A DNA stretch of 64,000 bases from Brachybacterium halotolerans (lineage in GTDB: Bacteria; Actinomycetota; Actinomycetes; Actinomycetales; Dermabacteraceae), in contig NZ_JAEDAJ010000009.1 in NCBI RefSeq assembly GCF_016623465.1, forward strand, positions 88,107 through 152,106. Reading direction: 5' to 3'. Below are positions 25,301 to 34,698 of the stretch, piece by piece. Under the pieces are notes generated by a model. The model was given only the letters and a program-made list of their open reading frames with translations. It had not been told where the DNA came from and made no database searches. The stretch's first letter is position 1. Every line of letters starts with the position of its first letter. A program made the position numbers and the translations under genes.

Positions 25301-27332
25301 AGCACTCGAGGACGAGCAGAACCGGGGCACCACGCTCTGGCCCCGCCGGTTCACGCAGGCGGGGATCGAGCGCAACACCCCGTGGGTGGTGGCGCTCGTG
25401 CTGGGCGCGTGCGATCTGGTGATGTGGGCGCTCGGCTGGCTGGTGGCCGATCTGCTGCTGCCGGGCGTCGTGCTCGTCCCGGCGCTCGTCCTCGCCCTGG
25501 TCTCGATCGCCGTGCAGTTCATCGCCGGTGCGCTGCTGGGCGTGTACCGGCACCGGTACATCGTCGGCTCCGTCGGCGAGCTGCGCACCGTCGCGCTGGC
25601 CTCGGCCATCTCGGCGATCGCGGCGGCCCTGGGCTCCCTCGCCTTCGCCGGCGACCGCTTCTTCGGCGGCGTCCTGCTGGCCTGGCTCGCGGCCCTGGTG
25701 CTCATGATCGGCGCCCGCCAGGCGCTCCGCATGGCCTTCGACCGCGAGCGCGCGCCGCGCGATGCGCAGGACGTGGTCATCGTGGGCGCCGGGATCCTCG
25801 GCGCCTCGCTCATCGACCACCTGCTCAGCGACAAGCACAGCAAGTACCGCCCCGTCGCGCTCGTGGACGATGACCTCGCCAAGCGCGCCATGGTGGTCCG
25901 CGGCGTCCCCGTGCGGGGCCGCACCATGGACCTGGCCCGGGTCCTGGACGAGACCGGGGCCGACGGCGCGATCGTCGCGATCTCCGAGGCCGACTCCGAT
26001 CTGTTCTCCCGCCTGGCCGATCAGGTCGACACGAGCGCCCGCTGGGTGCGGACGGTCCCGACGTTCAGCGAGATGCTCACGCGCGACAGCATCGGCCGAC
26101 TGGTCGATCTGGACGTGGAGGACCTGGTGGGCCGCCCGATCACTCCCCCGGACACCTCCGCCGCGCGCGAGGTGATCGCGGGCCGACGAGTGCTGGTCAC
26201 CGGTGCCGGCGGCTCGATCGGGTCCGAGCTGTGCCGCCAGATCAAGAAGCTCGAGCCCGTGGCCCTGGTCATGCTCGATCGCGACGAGTCCGCGCTGCAC
26301 GCTCTCTCGATGTCCCTGCAGGGCAGCGCCCTGCTCGACCAGCCCGAGTACGTGCTCGCGGACATCCGCGACCGCGAGGCCCTCGACGCGGTCTTCACCG
26401 AGCACCGCCCGGAGGTCGTCTTCCACGCGGCCGCGCTCAAGCACCTGCCGATGCTCGAGCGCTTCCCCGCCGAGGGATGGAAGACCAACGTGCACGGCAG
26501 CCGCAACGTCATCGACGCCGCGGAGCAGCACGGCGTGGAGCGCTTCGTGAACGTCTCGACCGACAAGGCCGCGCGCCCCACGTCGATCCTCGGCGCCTCC
26601 AAGCGGGTCGCCGAGGGCCTCACCACCGACGCCGCCGACCGCACCGGTCGCCGCTACGTGAGCGTGCGCTTCGGCAACGTGATCGGGTCGCGGGGCTCCG
26701 CGATCCCCGCCTTCGGCCAGCAGATCCGCAACGGCGGCCCCGTCACCGTCACGCACAAGGACGTCACCCGCTACTTCATGACGATCCCCGAGGCGTGCCA
26801 GCTGGTGCTGTTCGCGCTCTCCGTGGGCCGCAGCGGCGAGACCCTCGTGCTCGAGATGGGCGAGCCGGTGAAGATCGTGGACATCGCCCGGCGCATGATC
26901 TCCCTCGCCGGGGTCTCCTGCGAGATCGTCTTCACGGGCCTGCGCCCCGGGGAGAAGCTCGCCGAGGAGCTCTTCACGCCCGACGAGAACACTGTTCTCA
27001 CCCGCAGCGGGCGCGTGTGGCACGTGCGCAACGAGCCGATCGCCGAGGGCGCCCTGCCCGCGCCGGCGGCGCCCGAGAGCGCCATCGACGCCTTCTACAC
27101 GCAGGTGCTCGCCGAGAACGACCTGCACCAGGTCGTCGAGGGGTCGCCCGTCGTTCCGCCCGACGCCGACGCCGGCACGACGGCGCGCGCGCCTGAGCCG
27201 GCGCCCGCGCCCGCGCCGGCGCCCGGGCCCGCGGGCGCGCAGGTCGCGGTGCCCGAGACCCCCGCGACCGCGCGCACCCCGCAGATCGCCGCGGCGACGA
27301 GCGCCGATGGACCCCAGGAGATGACGAAGTGA
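25284..27332 (+). CDS. Membrane nucleotide-sugar 4,6-dehydratase (PglF/WbpM/CapD type)
   Basis: The product is 682 residues. Four N-terminal membrane helices (residues ~35-150) are followed by a first Rossmann segment (VVIVGAGILGASLI, ~residue 164) and the catalytic SDR domain with GAGGSIGSELC at ~306. VNVSTDKAARPTSILGASKR gives the active-site segment, and RPGEKLAEELF is the family C-terminal motif. Relatives convert UDP-GlcNAc to UDP-4-keto-6-deoxy-GlcNAc, the first step to bacillosamine-type sugars. A Pro/Ala-rich tail of about 60 residues is extra. The downstream aminotransferase is the expected next enzyme; the stop overlaps its start by 4 bp. Confidence 0.92.
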   Translation: MAGASEALEDEQNRGTTLWPRRFTQAGIERNTPWVVALVLGACDLVMWALGWLVADLLLPGVVLVPALVLALVSIAVQFIAGALLGVYRHRYIVGSVGELRTVALASAISAIAAALGSLAFAGDRFFGGVLLAWLAALVLMIGARQALRMAFDRERAPRDAQDVVIVGAGILGASLIDHLLSDKHSKYRPVALVDDDLAKRAMVVRGVPVRGRTMDLARVLDETGADGAIVAISEADSDLFSRLADQVDTSARWVRTVPTFSEMLTRDSIGRLVDLDVEDLVGRPITPPDTSAAREVIAGRRVLVTGAGGSIGSELCRQIKKLEPVALVMLDRDESALHALSMSLQGSALLDQPEYVLADIRDREALDAVFTEHRPEVVFHAAALKHLPMLERFPAEGWKTNVHGSRNVIDAAEQHGVERFVNVSTDKAARPTSILGASKRVAEGLTTDAADRTGRRYVSVRFGNVIGSRGSAIPAFGQQIRNGGPVTVTHKDVTRYFMTIPEACQLVLFALSVGRSGETLVLEMGEPVKIVDIARRMISLAGVSCEIVFTGLRPGEKLAEELFTPDENTVLTRSGRVWHVRNEPIAEGALPAPAAPESAIDAFYTQVLAENDLHQVVEGSPVVPPDADAGTTARAPEPAPAPAPAPGPAGAQVAVPETPATARTPQIAAATSADGPQEMTK

Positions 27333-28486
27333 CCGCACGCATCCCCCTGTCGGTGCCCACGATCGGCACGCGCGAGCGCGAGCTGCTGCTGGAGGCCGTG
27401 GACTCGGGCTGGATCGCCCCCGCCGGGCCGCAGCTCGACGCCTTCGAGGCCGCGCTCGCCGAGCGCACCGGGAGGCGCCGCGCCGTGGCCCTCTCCTCGG
27501 GGACGGCCGCGATGCACCTGGCCCTGCGCGTGGCCGGCGTGGGCCCGGGCGACCTCGTGATCTGCCCCTCGCTGACCTTCATCGCCACGGCCAGCGGCAT
27601 CGTCGCCTGCGGGGCGACACCCTGGTTCGTGGACTGCGACGAGACCGGCGTCCTCGACCCGGCCCTCGTCGAGCAGGCGCTCACGGAGGCGGAGTCGCGC
27701 GGCGCCCGCGTGCGGGCCGTCGTGCCCGTCGACCTCTACGGCCGGATCGCCGACCACGGGAGGCTCGGCGAGATCGCGCGCGCCCACGGCGCGCAGCTCG
27801 TCGTCGATGCGGCGGAGTCCCTGGGTTCGGTGCGCGAGGGCCGCCCGGCCGGGAGCGAGGGCATCACCGCGGCGCTCTCGTTCAACGGCAACAAGATCAT
27901 CACGGCCTCCTCCGGCGGCGCCGTGGTCACGGACGACGACGCCCTCGCCGACCACGCCCGCAAGCTCGCCACGCAGGCCCGCGAGCCCGTCCCGTACTAC
28001 CAGCACGAGGAGGTCGGCACGAACTACCGGCTCTCGAACATCCTGGCCGCGATCGGGCTCGCGCAGCTGGAGCGGCTGGACGAGTTCTGCGCGGTCCGCC
28101 GCGCGCACCGTGCGGCGTACGAGCAGATGGCCGCCGATCTCCCGGGCATCACCGTGCTCGGCGGCGGCGATCCCGGCAGCAACGCCTGGCTGACCTCGAT
28201 CGTCGTCGACGAGCAGGTCGCGGGGATCGACACCGCGGGCATCGGCGAGGCCCTCGCCGCCCACGACATCGAGTCGCGGCCCGTCTTCAAGCCGATGCAT
28301 CTGCAGCCGGTCTTCGCCGACGAGTCCGCGTTCCCCCGCACGATCACGGGGGTCGCCGAGCGCCTGTACCGCACCGGCCTCAGCCTCCCGAGCTCGCCCG
28401 CGTCCTCCGCCGACGACATCGCCGAGGTCTGCGAGCGCATCCGCGCGACGGTGCCCGCGCGTCCCGCGCGGTCGGCAGCCGTCTGA
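27329..28486 (+). CDS. PLP-dependent DegT/DnrJ/EryC1/StrS aminotransferase (PglE-like)
   Basis: The product is 385 residues. The start GTG overlaps the dehydratase stop (GTGA). The fold type I core shows ALSSGTAAMHLALR, the Asp/Ala/Ala segment LVVDAAESLGS and the PLP lysine in SFNGNKIITASSGG, about residue 188. The ending EIRARPVFKPMHLQPVF-like segment (here ESRPVFKPMHLQPVF) matches sugar aminotransferases such as PglE. With the upstream dehydratase it should make a UDP-4-amino-4,6-dideoxy-N-acetylhexosamine. The N-acetyltransferase that completes bacillosamine in Campylobacter is not in the window. Confidence 0.92.
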   Translation: MTARIPLSVPTIGTRERELLLEAVDSGWIAPAGPQLDAFEAALAERTGRRRAVALSSGTAAMHLALRVAGVGPGDLVICPSLTFIATASGIVACGATPWFVDCDETGVLDPALVEQALTEAESRGARVRAVVPVDLYGRIADHGRLGEIARAHGAQLVVDAAESLGSVREGRPAGSEGITAALSFNGNKIITASSGGAVVTDDDALADHARKLATQAREPVPYYQHEEVGTNYRLSNILAAIGLAQLERLDEFCAVRRAHRAAYEQMAADLPGITVLGGGDPGSNAWLTSIVVDEQVAGIDTAGIGEALAAHDIESRPVFKPMHLQPVFADESAFPRTITGVAERLYRTGLSLPSSPASSADDIAEVCERIRATVPARPARSAAV

Positions 28487-29868
28487 TGCAGGATTCCCGA
28501 ACCTCCGATCCGTCCGTCGGGCCACCGGAGACCAGCAGGCCCGACACGGCGAGGAGCGGCGACATGCCAGAACAGGCCGACCCTCCGGGCCGCGGCAAGC
28601 CCGATTCCGCGAAGCGCGTGAGCACGGACGTGCTCGCCATCGGCCTGGGCTACCTCGCCTCGTTCGCCTACCCGCTGGTCTCGCTCCCGTACCTGGGGCG
28701 GGTGATGGGGGCCTCGGAGCTCGGCCACCTGATGTTCGCCCTGGCGGTCCTGCAGATCGTCAAGAGCGTCGTCGACTTCGGCTTCGACCAGTCCTCGCTG
28801 CGCAGCATCGCCGTCTCGGCGTCCACCGCCGAGCGCTCCCGCGTGGCGGCCGAGACCCTCGCGGCCAAACTGCTCATCTGGACGGCCTGCACGCTCGTGC
28901 TGATGTCCACGGTGCTGATCGTCCCCGGGCTGCGGGAGCGGTGGCTGATGTACGCCGTGGGCCTGCTCCTCATCGGACTCGGCGAGATGTACCCCAGCTG
29001 GTTCCTGCAGGGCACCGGGCGGGTCAAGGAGTTCGCACTGCTCACGGCGGTCTCCCGCCTGATCTCGCTGGGCCTGCTGCTGCTCACGGTGAACTCCGCG
29101 GACGACATGGTCCTCGCGATGCTGTGGCAGCAGTTCCCCTTCGCCCTCTCCGCTCTCGTCGGCTGGTTCATGCTGCGGGTCGTGTGGAAGGAGGCGCACT
29201 GGGTCGTCCCCCGCTGGGCGGGAGTGAGCGGGACCATCCGGGACTCCTGGCCCCTGTTCATCTCGAGCGTCGCGTTCCTGCTGATGAGCACCGTGAACAC
29301 CGTGGTGCTGGGCGTCCTCTCGACCTCCCGTCAGGTCGCGTTCTTCGGCGCCGGCGAGCGCTTCAGCAACGCGGCCCGCGGCGTGATGTACGGCGTCACC
29401 GGCGCGATGCTCCCGCGGATGACCCGCGAGGACGCGGGCGCCCGCTCGATCCAGCGCCTGATCAGCACGGGCATCGTCCTGGCGTACACGTGCGCCGGGA
29501 TCATGCTCATCGTCGCCTCGCCCTGGTTCGTGCCGTGGTACCTGGGCGAGGGCTTCGACCCGACGATCACCGTCATGCAGCTGATGGGCATCGCGCTGCT
29601 CCCCGTGGGGCTGAGCTCGATGCTCGCGCTGCGCGCCACGGCCAACCATCGCTTCCGCGACGTCGGACGCATCTCCATGACCGGCGCCCTGCTGCACCTG
29701 GCGCTGCTGATCCCCGCCAGCTGGCTGTGGGGTGCGGTGGGCGCCTCGGCCGCACTCATCGCCTCCGAGGTGCTGCTGGCGGCCCTCTACATCCGCGACC
29801 TCGTCCAGCGGCGGCGCGCCGCCGCGAGCGCAGTGCCCGCCCCTGATCCTGAGGAGGATCCCTCATGA
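28486..29868 (+). CDS. Oligosaccharide flippase (Wzx type)
   Basis: The product is 460 residues from the ATG that overlaps the upstream stop by one base. A second ATG at 28564 has a better ribosome site (GAGGAG, 7 nt spacing) and would remove 26 low-complexity residues; either may be used. About 12-14 membrane helices follow, starting VLAIGLGYLASFAYPLVSLP and YLGRVMGASELGHL, typical of the polysaccharide_synt/Wzx family. It would move the lipid-linked repeat unit across the membrane. A small basic tail ends the protein. The stop overlaps the GT2 start by 4 bp. Confidence 0.88.
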   Translation: MQDSRTSDPSVGPPETSRPDTARSGDMPEQADPPGRGKPDSAKRVSTDVLAIGLGYLASFAYPLVSLPYLGRVMGASELGHLMFALAVLQIVKSVVDFGFDQSSLRSIAVSASTAERSRVAAETLAAKLLIWTACTLVLMSTVLIVPGLRERWLMYAVGLLLIGLGEMYPSWFLQGTGRVKEFALLTAVSRLISLGLLLLTVNSADDMVLAMLWQQFPFALSALVGWFMLRVVWKEAHWVVPRWAGVSGTIRDSWPLFISSVAFLLMSTVNTVVLGVLSTSRQVAFFGAGERFSNAARGVMYGVTGAMLPRMTREDAGARSIQRLISTGIVLAYTCAGIMLIVASPWFVPWYLGEGFDPTITVMQLMGIALLPVGLSSMLALRATANHRFRDVGRISMTGALLHLALLIPASWLWGAVGASAALIASEVLLAALYIRDLVQRRRAAASAVPAPDPEEDPS

Positions 29869-30842
29869 ACGACAAGCCCCGCGTCAGCGTCGTCATCGCC
29901 GCCTACGAAGCCGGATCCGTGGTCGGCACCGCCCTGCAGAGCGTGCTCGACCAGACGATGGAGGACTTCGAGGTCCTCGTGATCGACGACGGGTCCACGA
30001 AGGATCCCGTCCCCTCCGATCTCTCCTCGGACCCCCGCGTGCGGCTCGAGTGGAAGCCGGAGAACGGGGGCCATCCGAGCGTCACGAACTGGGGCCTGGA
30101 CCGTGCCCGCGGCGAGTGGATGACCTGGGTGGACGCCGACGACCAGATCGCTCCGCGCTTCCTCGAGGTGATGCTCGACGCCGGCGAGGCCGCCGGGGCC
30201 GACATCGTCGTCGCGCCCACCGCCTACGTGCGGGACGGCCACCAGGTGGGCGTCTCCCCGTGGGATCCCCCGGAGGGTCCGATCAGCGGCGCCGAGGCCC
30301 TGCGGCGCGCGATCCACGGGGAGTTCCCGCTCTCCCAGCACATCCTCTACCGCCGCCCGGTCACGCGGGCCGACGAGGGCCTCGTCTACGCGGACTACCT
30401 CTTCGCCCGCGAGGAGCTGAGCCGCGCCGGGACGGTGGCGTTCACCGACGAGCCCTGCTACCGGTACGTCATCCACTCCGACTCGGTCACGGGCAGCCTC
30501 CGCGAGAGCATCTTCGACCTCCCGGCGCTGGTCGACATGGTCCAGCCGGTCCTGGTGCGTACCTTCGGCGAGCCCGAGGCCTCGGAGCTGCGCACCGTGC
30601 ACGAGCGGCACGTCGTCACCCACCTGCTGCACGCGGCGGCCCGCGAGAAGACGGACTCCCCCCTGCGCCGCCGGGTCCGCGCGTGGTGCCGCAGCCGCAT
30701 GAGCGTCGCCGGCGTGCGCGCCCTCCTCGCCGAGGGACACCGCTCCGAGGCCGCCTCCTGGTCCCTCGCGCTGGTCTCCATGCCGCTGCACCAGGCGGCC
30801 TACGGCGCCTACGACCGCGTGAAGGACCTGCGGCGGCGCTGA
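29865..30842 (+). CDS. GT2-type glycosyltransferase
   Basis: The product is 325 residues. The GT-A core has VSVVIAAYEAGSVVGTALQS, the nucleotide-binding VLVIDDGSTKD, the metal motif WVDADDQ and YADYLFAREELSRAG near the catalytic base. It inverts stereochemistry in this family; donor unknown. The C-terminal 100 residues are helical and basic, consistent with membrane association. The start overlaps the flippase stop. This is the last tightly overlapped gene; the deacetylase follows after 117 bp. Confidence 0.88.
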   Translation: MNDKPRVSVVIAAYEAGSVVGTALQSVLDQTMEDFEVLVIDDGSTKDPVPSDLSSDPRVRLEWKPENGGHPSVTNWGLDRARGEWMTWVDADDQIAPRFLEVMLDAGEAAGADIVVAPTAYVRDGHQVGVSPWDPPEGPISGAEALRRAIHGEFPLSQHILYRRPVTRADEGLVYADYLFAREELSRAGTVAFTDEPCYRYVIHSDSVTGSLRESIFDLPALVDMVQPVLVRTFGEPEASELRTVHERHVVTHLLHAAAREKTDSPLRRRVRAWCRSRMSVAGVRALLAEGHRSEAASWSLALVSMPLHQAAYGAYDRVKDLRRR

Positions 30843-30959
30843 CCCCTCCGGCCCCGGCGCGCCCGCCTCACCCCACTCCAGAACCCGTTCCTCCTCCATC
30901 CCCCGTCGCACCAGGAGCTCCACAGCCGGAGCTCCGCACCCAGAGAAAGGCCCACCAGC

Positions 30960-31649
30960 GTGAGCAGCACCAGAGTCCTCGTCATCGCCCCGCATCCGGA
31001 CGACGAAGTGCTGGGCTGCGGCGCGACCATCGCCCGCCTCGCCGACGCCGGGGCCGAGGTCACCGTCGCGATCGTGTGCTCGAACCTTCCTCCGCTGTAC
31101 GAGGAGGGCGTCGCGCCCCGGATCGAGGCGGAGGCCCGGCGCGCGCACGCCGTCCTGGGCGTCCACGAGTCCGTGTTCCTCGACCTCGAGGCCGTGGAGC
31201 TCGCCCGCAACTCCGTGGCCCAGCTCAACGCCGGCCTCCAGGCGATCGTGGACCGGGTGAAGCCCGAGCTCGCGCTGATCCCGTTCCCCGACCGGCACGT
31301 GGACCACAAGGCCGTGTTCGACGCCTCGATGGTGGTCACGCGTCCGGTCGGCGAGGGCCGGGGGATCCGCACCGTCGCCATGTACGAGACGATCTCCGAG
31401 ACCTTCTGGAACGCCCCCGGCGCCGAGCCGACGTTCGCCCCGAACTGGACGGTGGACGTGACCTCGACGGTCCATCGCAAGACCGAGGCGTTCCGCTGCT
31501 TCGACAGCCAGATCCAGGAGTTCCCCTCCGCCCGCTCGACGGAGGCGCTCGAGGCGCTCGCCCTGATGCGCGGGAGCCAGTCCTCGGTGCCCTACGCCGA
31601 GGCCTTCCAGATCGCCCGCATGCACACCCCGGCGTCGCTCGCGCTCTGA
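30960..31649 (+). CDS. PIG-L family zinc deacetylase
   Basis: The product is 229 residues. PHPDDE at residues 11-16 and DRHVDHKAV at 111-119 supply the zinc ligands (His12, Asp15, His116) and the catalytic Asp of the PIG-L/LmbE family. Members remove N-acetyl groups from GlcNAc-containing lipids or conjugates, including mycothiol and teicoplanin precursors. Position at the end of the exopolysaccharide operon suggests de-N-acetylation of a repeat-unit sugar or its precursor (inference). The GTG start follows GAGAAAGG by about 8 nt. The 117 bp upstream contain a GGAGCTCC direct repeat but no gene. Confidence 0.88.
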   Translation: MSSTRVLVIAPHPDDEVLGCGATIARLADAGAEVTVAIVCSNLPPLYEEGVAPRIEAEARRAHAVLGVHESVFLDLEAVELARNSVAQLNAGLQAIVDRVKPELALIPFPDRHVDHKAVFDASMVVTRPVGEGRGIRTVAMYETISETFWNAPGAEPTFAPNWTVDVTSTVHRKTEAFRCFDSQIQEFPSARSTEALEALALMRGSQSSVPYAEAFQIARMHTPASLAL

Positions 31650-31676
31650 GCCCGGGCGGACGAGCGCACGGGAGCC

Positions 31677-31721
31677 GGCCGGGTTCCGTCTCCTCCCCCG
31701 GTCTCGGAACGGTAACCGGCC
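31677..31721 (+). terminator. Hairpin after the exopolysaccharide operon
   Basis: GGCCGG+GTTCCG (31677-31688) pairs with CGGAAC (31705-31710) and CCGGCC (31716-31721), with GGTAA bulged. It lies 28 bp past the deacetylase stop. No U-tract follows, so terminator function is inferred from position. Confidence 0.4.
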
Positions 31722-31817
31722 CCGCCCGCCCCGTCGATGCGTCCGTTTCGTGGCGTACGCTCGATTCGTCGGCGCGCATCGAGAGTCGGGGAGCGCAGCC
31801 GCACCGGGAGGTGGCGC

Positions 31818-32905
31818 ATGCACATGCCATCCCGACCGGCCCGGATTCCGGACGACGCCGCATACCGGCACGAGGTGCTGCGCGCGCACGAGGACCTGCC
31901 CGCGGCGACCTCCCCCGACAATGACCGTCGCATGGTCCGAGACCCCGTGCTCGAGTCCTGGCGGCGCTCCCTGGACCTGCTCTTCCGCGATGCGGCGTCG
32001 CCCGTGCGCGCCGGCCTCTCCGGGGCCGAGCTCGCCGAGGCCCGCCGGCGCCACGCGTTCAGCGCCGTCCTCCCCCTGCTCCAGGAGCGTCTGATCGACC
32101 CGCGGTCGAGGACGGGATGCTGGTCGCCCTCGGTGACCAGCAGGGTCGTCTGCTGTGGCTCGAGGGTCCCTCGCGGCAGCGCACCCGCGCCGAGGACGTC
32201 GGCTTCACGGTCGGCGCCGACTGGTCCGAGGACGCCATCGGCACGAACGCCCCGGCGCTCGCCCTGGCGAGCGGCAGCGCGATCCAGGTGGCGGGTGCCG
32301 AGCACTACGTCGAGGCGATCCAGGGGTGGAGCTGCAGCGCGGTCCCCCTCCTGGACCCGGCGACCGGCGAGGTCCTGGGGGTCATCGACGTCACCGGGGA
32401 CGACTGCGCCGTCGGCCCGCTCGTGCTGCCCCTGCTGCGGGCCGCCGCCCGTGCCGTCCAGGCGGAGCTGCCGCAGCGCGAGGACGACGGCGCGGACACC
32501 GCCCCCGTGCCCCGATTCCAGCGGGCCGACGCGGACCCGCGCACCGGCGATCTCGAGCTGCTGATCACCGGCCGGCGTACGGCCCTGATCCGGCGCGGCC
32601 GCGTCACGGCGTGCCTGTCGGGACGGCACGCGGAGCTGCTGACCCTTCTGCACCTGCATTCCGACGGCATGGGGGCGGGCGAGCTCGCGGAGTCCCTGTA
32701 CGGGTCGCTCGACGCCGTGGGCACGGTGCGCGCCGAGGTGCTGCGCCTGCGCCGCGTCCTCGAGGGTTTCACGGGCGATGCGCTGACGCTCGGCTCGCGC
32801 CCCTACCGCCTGCAGGGAGAGCTCGGCAGCGATCTGCTGCGCACGCGCGCCGAGGCCCTCAAGGCGGAGGGGCAGGAGGAGCGGACGGGCGCGGACGTCC
32901 GCTGA
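31818..32905 (+). pseudogene. GAF-domain transcriptional regulator, frameshifted
   Basis: Two frames together read as one GAF regulator. From the ATG at 31818 (after GGGAGGTGG) the protein runs to LLQERLIDP. There it leaves the family at 32099-32101, and the match resumes in frame +2 as AVEDGMLVALGDQQGRLLWL through to 32905. One base is missing in the CCC run: one extra C restores IDPAVEDG. The joined product would have an ESWRRSLDLL N-terminus, a GAF domain (VGADWSEDAIGTNAPALAL, then VIDVTGDD) and a C-terminal winged helix (SGRHAELLTLLHLHSDGMG through SRPYRLQGE). A sequencing error in a C run and a true mutation cannot be separated here. Ligand unknown. Confidence 0.8.
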
Positions 32906-33145
32906 GATCCCGGAACCCGACCGCCACCGCCGCCGCACAAGGCCGTGACCAGCGGGAAGAGCGTCCTGTTGCTCTGCGTCACCCGGGCGATCACGTCCGT
33001 GCAACCTTCGTGCAACGTGCCGCGGCATATGTTTCGAGCAACCGACGACGGCCGGCAGGCGCGCTGCCCCCGAAGCGCCCCAGCCACGCCCCCGCCTCAG
33101 CTGGACCCCCACCTGCGGCCGTCGTCGGAGCCCCCGAGGTCCGCC

Positions 33146-34597
33146 TCAGGCGTCGGTCCCGGCCACCCTCTCGCGCTTGCGGTCGACGACGCTGACGCCG
33201 AGCGCCGCCATCGCCATCAGCATGATCACCGTGAGGGTGATGATGAAGGCCTCCACCCAGGGCGTGCCGTTCTCCGTGAGGGAGAACAGGATTCCGGGGA
33301 TGAGGGCCGTGCCGACGGCCGCGCCGATCCTCTGGCCCAGCGACAGGATGCCTCCGGCGACGCCGCCGTAGCGCGGGTCCACCGCGTTCAGGGTGAGCGT
33401 CTGGTTCGGGGAGATCGTCATGCCCTGGCTGATGCCCACCAGCGTGAGCGGCACGGCCAGCGTCCAGAACGGCAGCACGCCGCTCTCCACGACCCCGGCC
33501 ATGACCGCGACCAGGGCGAGGCCGACGAGGACGACGACGAAGCCCGCGATCACGAGGCGCCTGCCCAGGCGCAGCACGTAGCGCCCGCCCAGTTGCGAGG
33601 AGATCATCGCCGCGACCGAGGACGGCAGGCCGATGATGGAGGCCTCGAAGGGCGTGCGGTCCAGGTGCATCTGCAGGAACAGCGGCAGCACGATCCAGAT
33701 GCTCGTGGAGCCCAGGAAGTAGACGGTGACGATGATGATGCCGTTGCGGAAGGGCGGGCTGCGGAAGATGTCGGGGTCGACCATCGGCGGGCGTCCACCG
33801 CGGCGGTAGCGGTTCTCCCAGGTCACCCAGCCGAAGATGAGCAGCAGGCCCAGCGGCAGCAGCAGCCACACGAGCGCGGAGACCGAGCGCTCGAGGAACG
33901 GCAGCATGATCATGAGGATCGCGAGAGCGAGCAGGATGGTGCCGACGGGATCCAGGTCGGGCTTGGATTCCTTGGTGCGCAGCTTGTCGTTGGGGATCCA
34001 CAGCAGCCCGAGCACGATCGCGAGGATGCCGATCGGGACGTTGGAGAAGAAGATCCAGCGCCAGCCCATGTCCTCGCCGAGGACCTGGATGAGCAGGCCT
34101 CCGATGACGGGGCCGATGGCGGTCGCGACGGCGACGGTGGTGCCGAACATCGCGAACGCCTTCGCGCGGGCCTGGCCGCGGAAGTTCATCTGGATCAGCC
34201 CGATGGACTGCGGGTTCAGCAGTCCCGAGCCGAGGCCCTGGAGGATCCGCGAGAGGTTCAGGACGCCCACGTTGGGCGAGAGCCCGGCCATCAGCGAGCC
34301 CAGGGTGAACAGGCCGACGCCGAGCAGCAGGATGCGGCGCCTGCCGGTCGCATCGCCCACGCGCCCGGCGGGGACGAGCAGCACGGCGAAGGCGAGGGCG
34401 TACCCGGAGAGCACCCACTGCAGGCCCTCGGAGTCGGCCTTCAGGGAGTGGCCGATGGGCGTGAGCGCGACGTTGATGACCGAGACCGCGACCAGCGCCA
34501 TGAACAGGGGAAGCAGGAGCACGAACAGCACCCGGCGGGGATGCGCGGGCGCCTGGGCGGTCGAGGCGGGACGGGTGCTGGGGTCGGGAGCGCTCAC
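33146..34597 (-). CDS. MFS transporter, DHA2 (EmrB/QacA) type
   Basis: The product is 483 residues from the GTG at 34597. About fourteen membrane helices are visible. Motif A appears as GRVGDATGRRRIL, and GSGLLNPQSIGLIQ and WRWIFFSNVPIGIL match DHA2 drug:H+ antiporters. Substrate unknown. A longer frame from 34663 would add 22 residues unlike any transporter N-terminus. The GTG is preferred because TATCCT lies seven nt upstream in the leaderless arrangement and no Shine-Dalgarno sequence is present. The promoter region of about 100 bp is shared with the divergent MauE-thioredoxin gene. Confidence 0.88.
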   Translation of the reverse strand: MSAPDPSTRPASTAQAPAHPRRVLFVLLLPLFMALVAVSVINVALTPIGHSLKADSEGLQWVLSGYALAFAVLLVPAGRVGDATGRRRILLLGVGLFTLGSLMAGLSPNVGVLNLSRILQGLGSGLLNPQSIGLIQMNFRGQARAKAFAMFGTTVAVATAIGPVIGGLLIQVLGEDMGWRWIFFSNVPIGILAIVLGLLWIPNDKLRTKESKPDLDPVGTILLALAILMIMLPFLERSVSALVWLLLPLGLLLIFGWVTWENRYRRGGRPPMVDPDIFRSPPFRNGIIIVTVYFLGSTSIWIVLPLFLQMHLDRTPFEASIIGLPSSVAAMISSQLGGRYVLRLGRRLVIAGFVVVLVGLALVAVMAGVVESGVLPFWTLAVPLTLVGISQGMTISPNQTLTLNAVDPRYGGVAGGILSLGQRIGAAVGTALIPGILFSLTENGTPWVEAFIITLTVIMLMAMAALGVSVVDRKRERVAGTDA

Positions 34598-34604
34598 CCG
34601 ATCA

Positions 34605-34610
34605 AGGATA
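34605..34610 (-). promoter_or_regulatory. -10 element for leaderless MFS mRNA
   Basis: TATCCT on the minus strand is separated from the GTG at 34597 by seven nt. It also supports this start over the upstream in-frame codon. Confidence 0.5.
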
Positions 34611-34686
34611 CGGACGGTGTCCAGGGTCGGGACGGCGCACGCACTCTCTCGTGTGCGGGGCATCTCGCGGACAGCAGCGGCTCGAG

Positions 34687-34692
34687 TACCCT
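34687..34692 (+). promoter_or_regulatory. -10 element for leaderless MauE-thioredoxin mRNA
   Basis: TACCCT is followed by six nt (GGTCCG) and the GTG at 34699. Only 76 bp separate it from the opposing -10 at 34610, so the two promoters must be close or overlapping. Confidence 0.5.
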
Positions 34693-34698
34693 GGTCCG

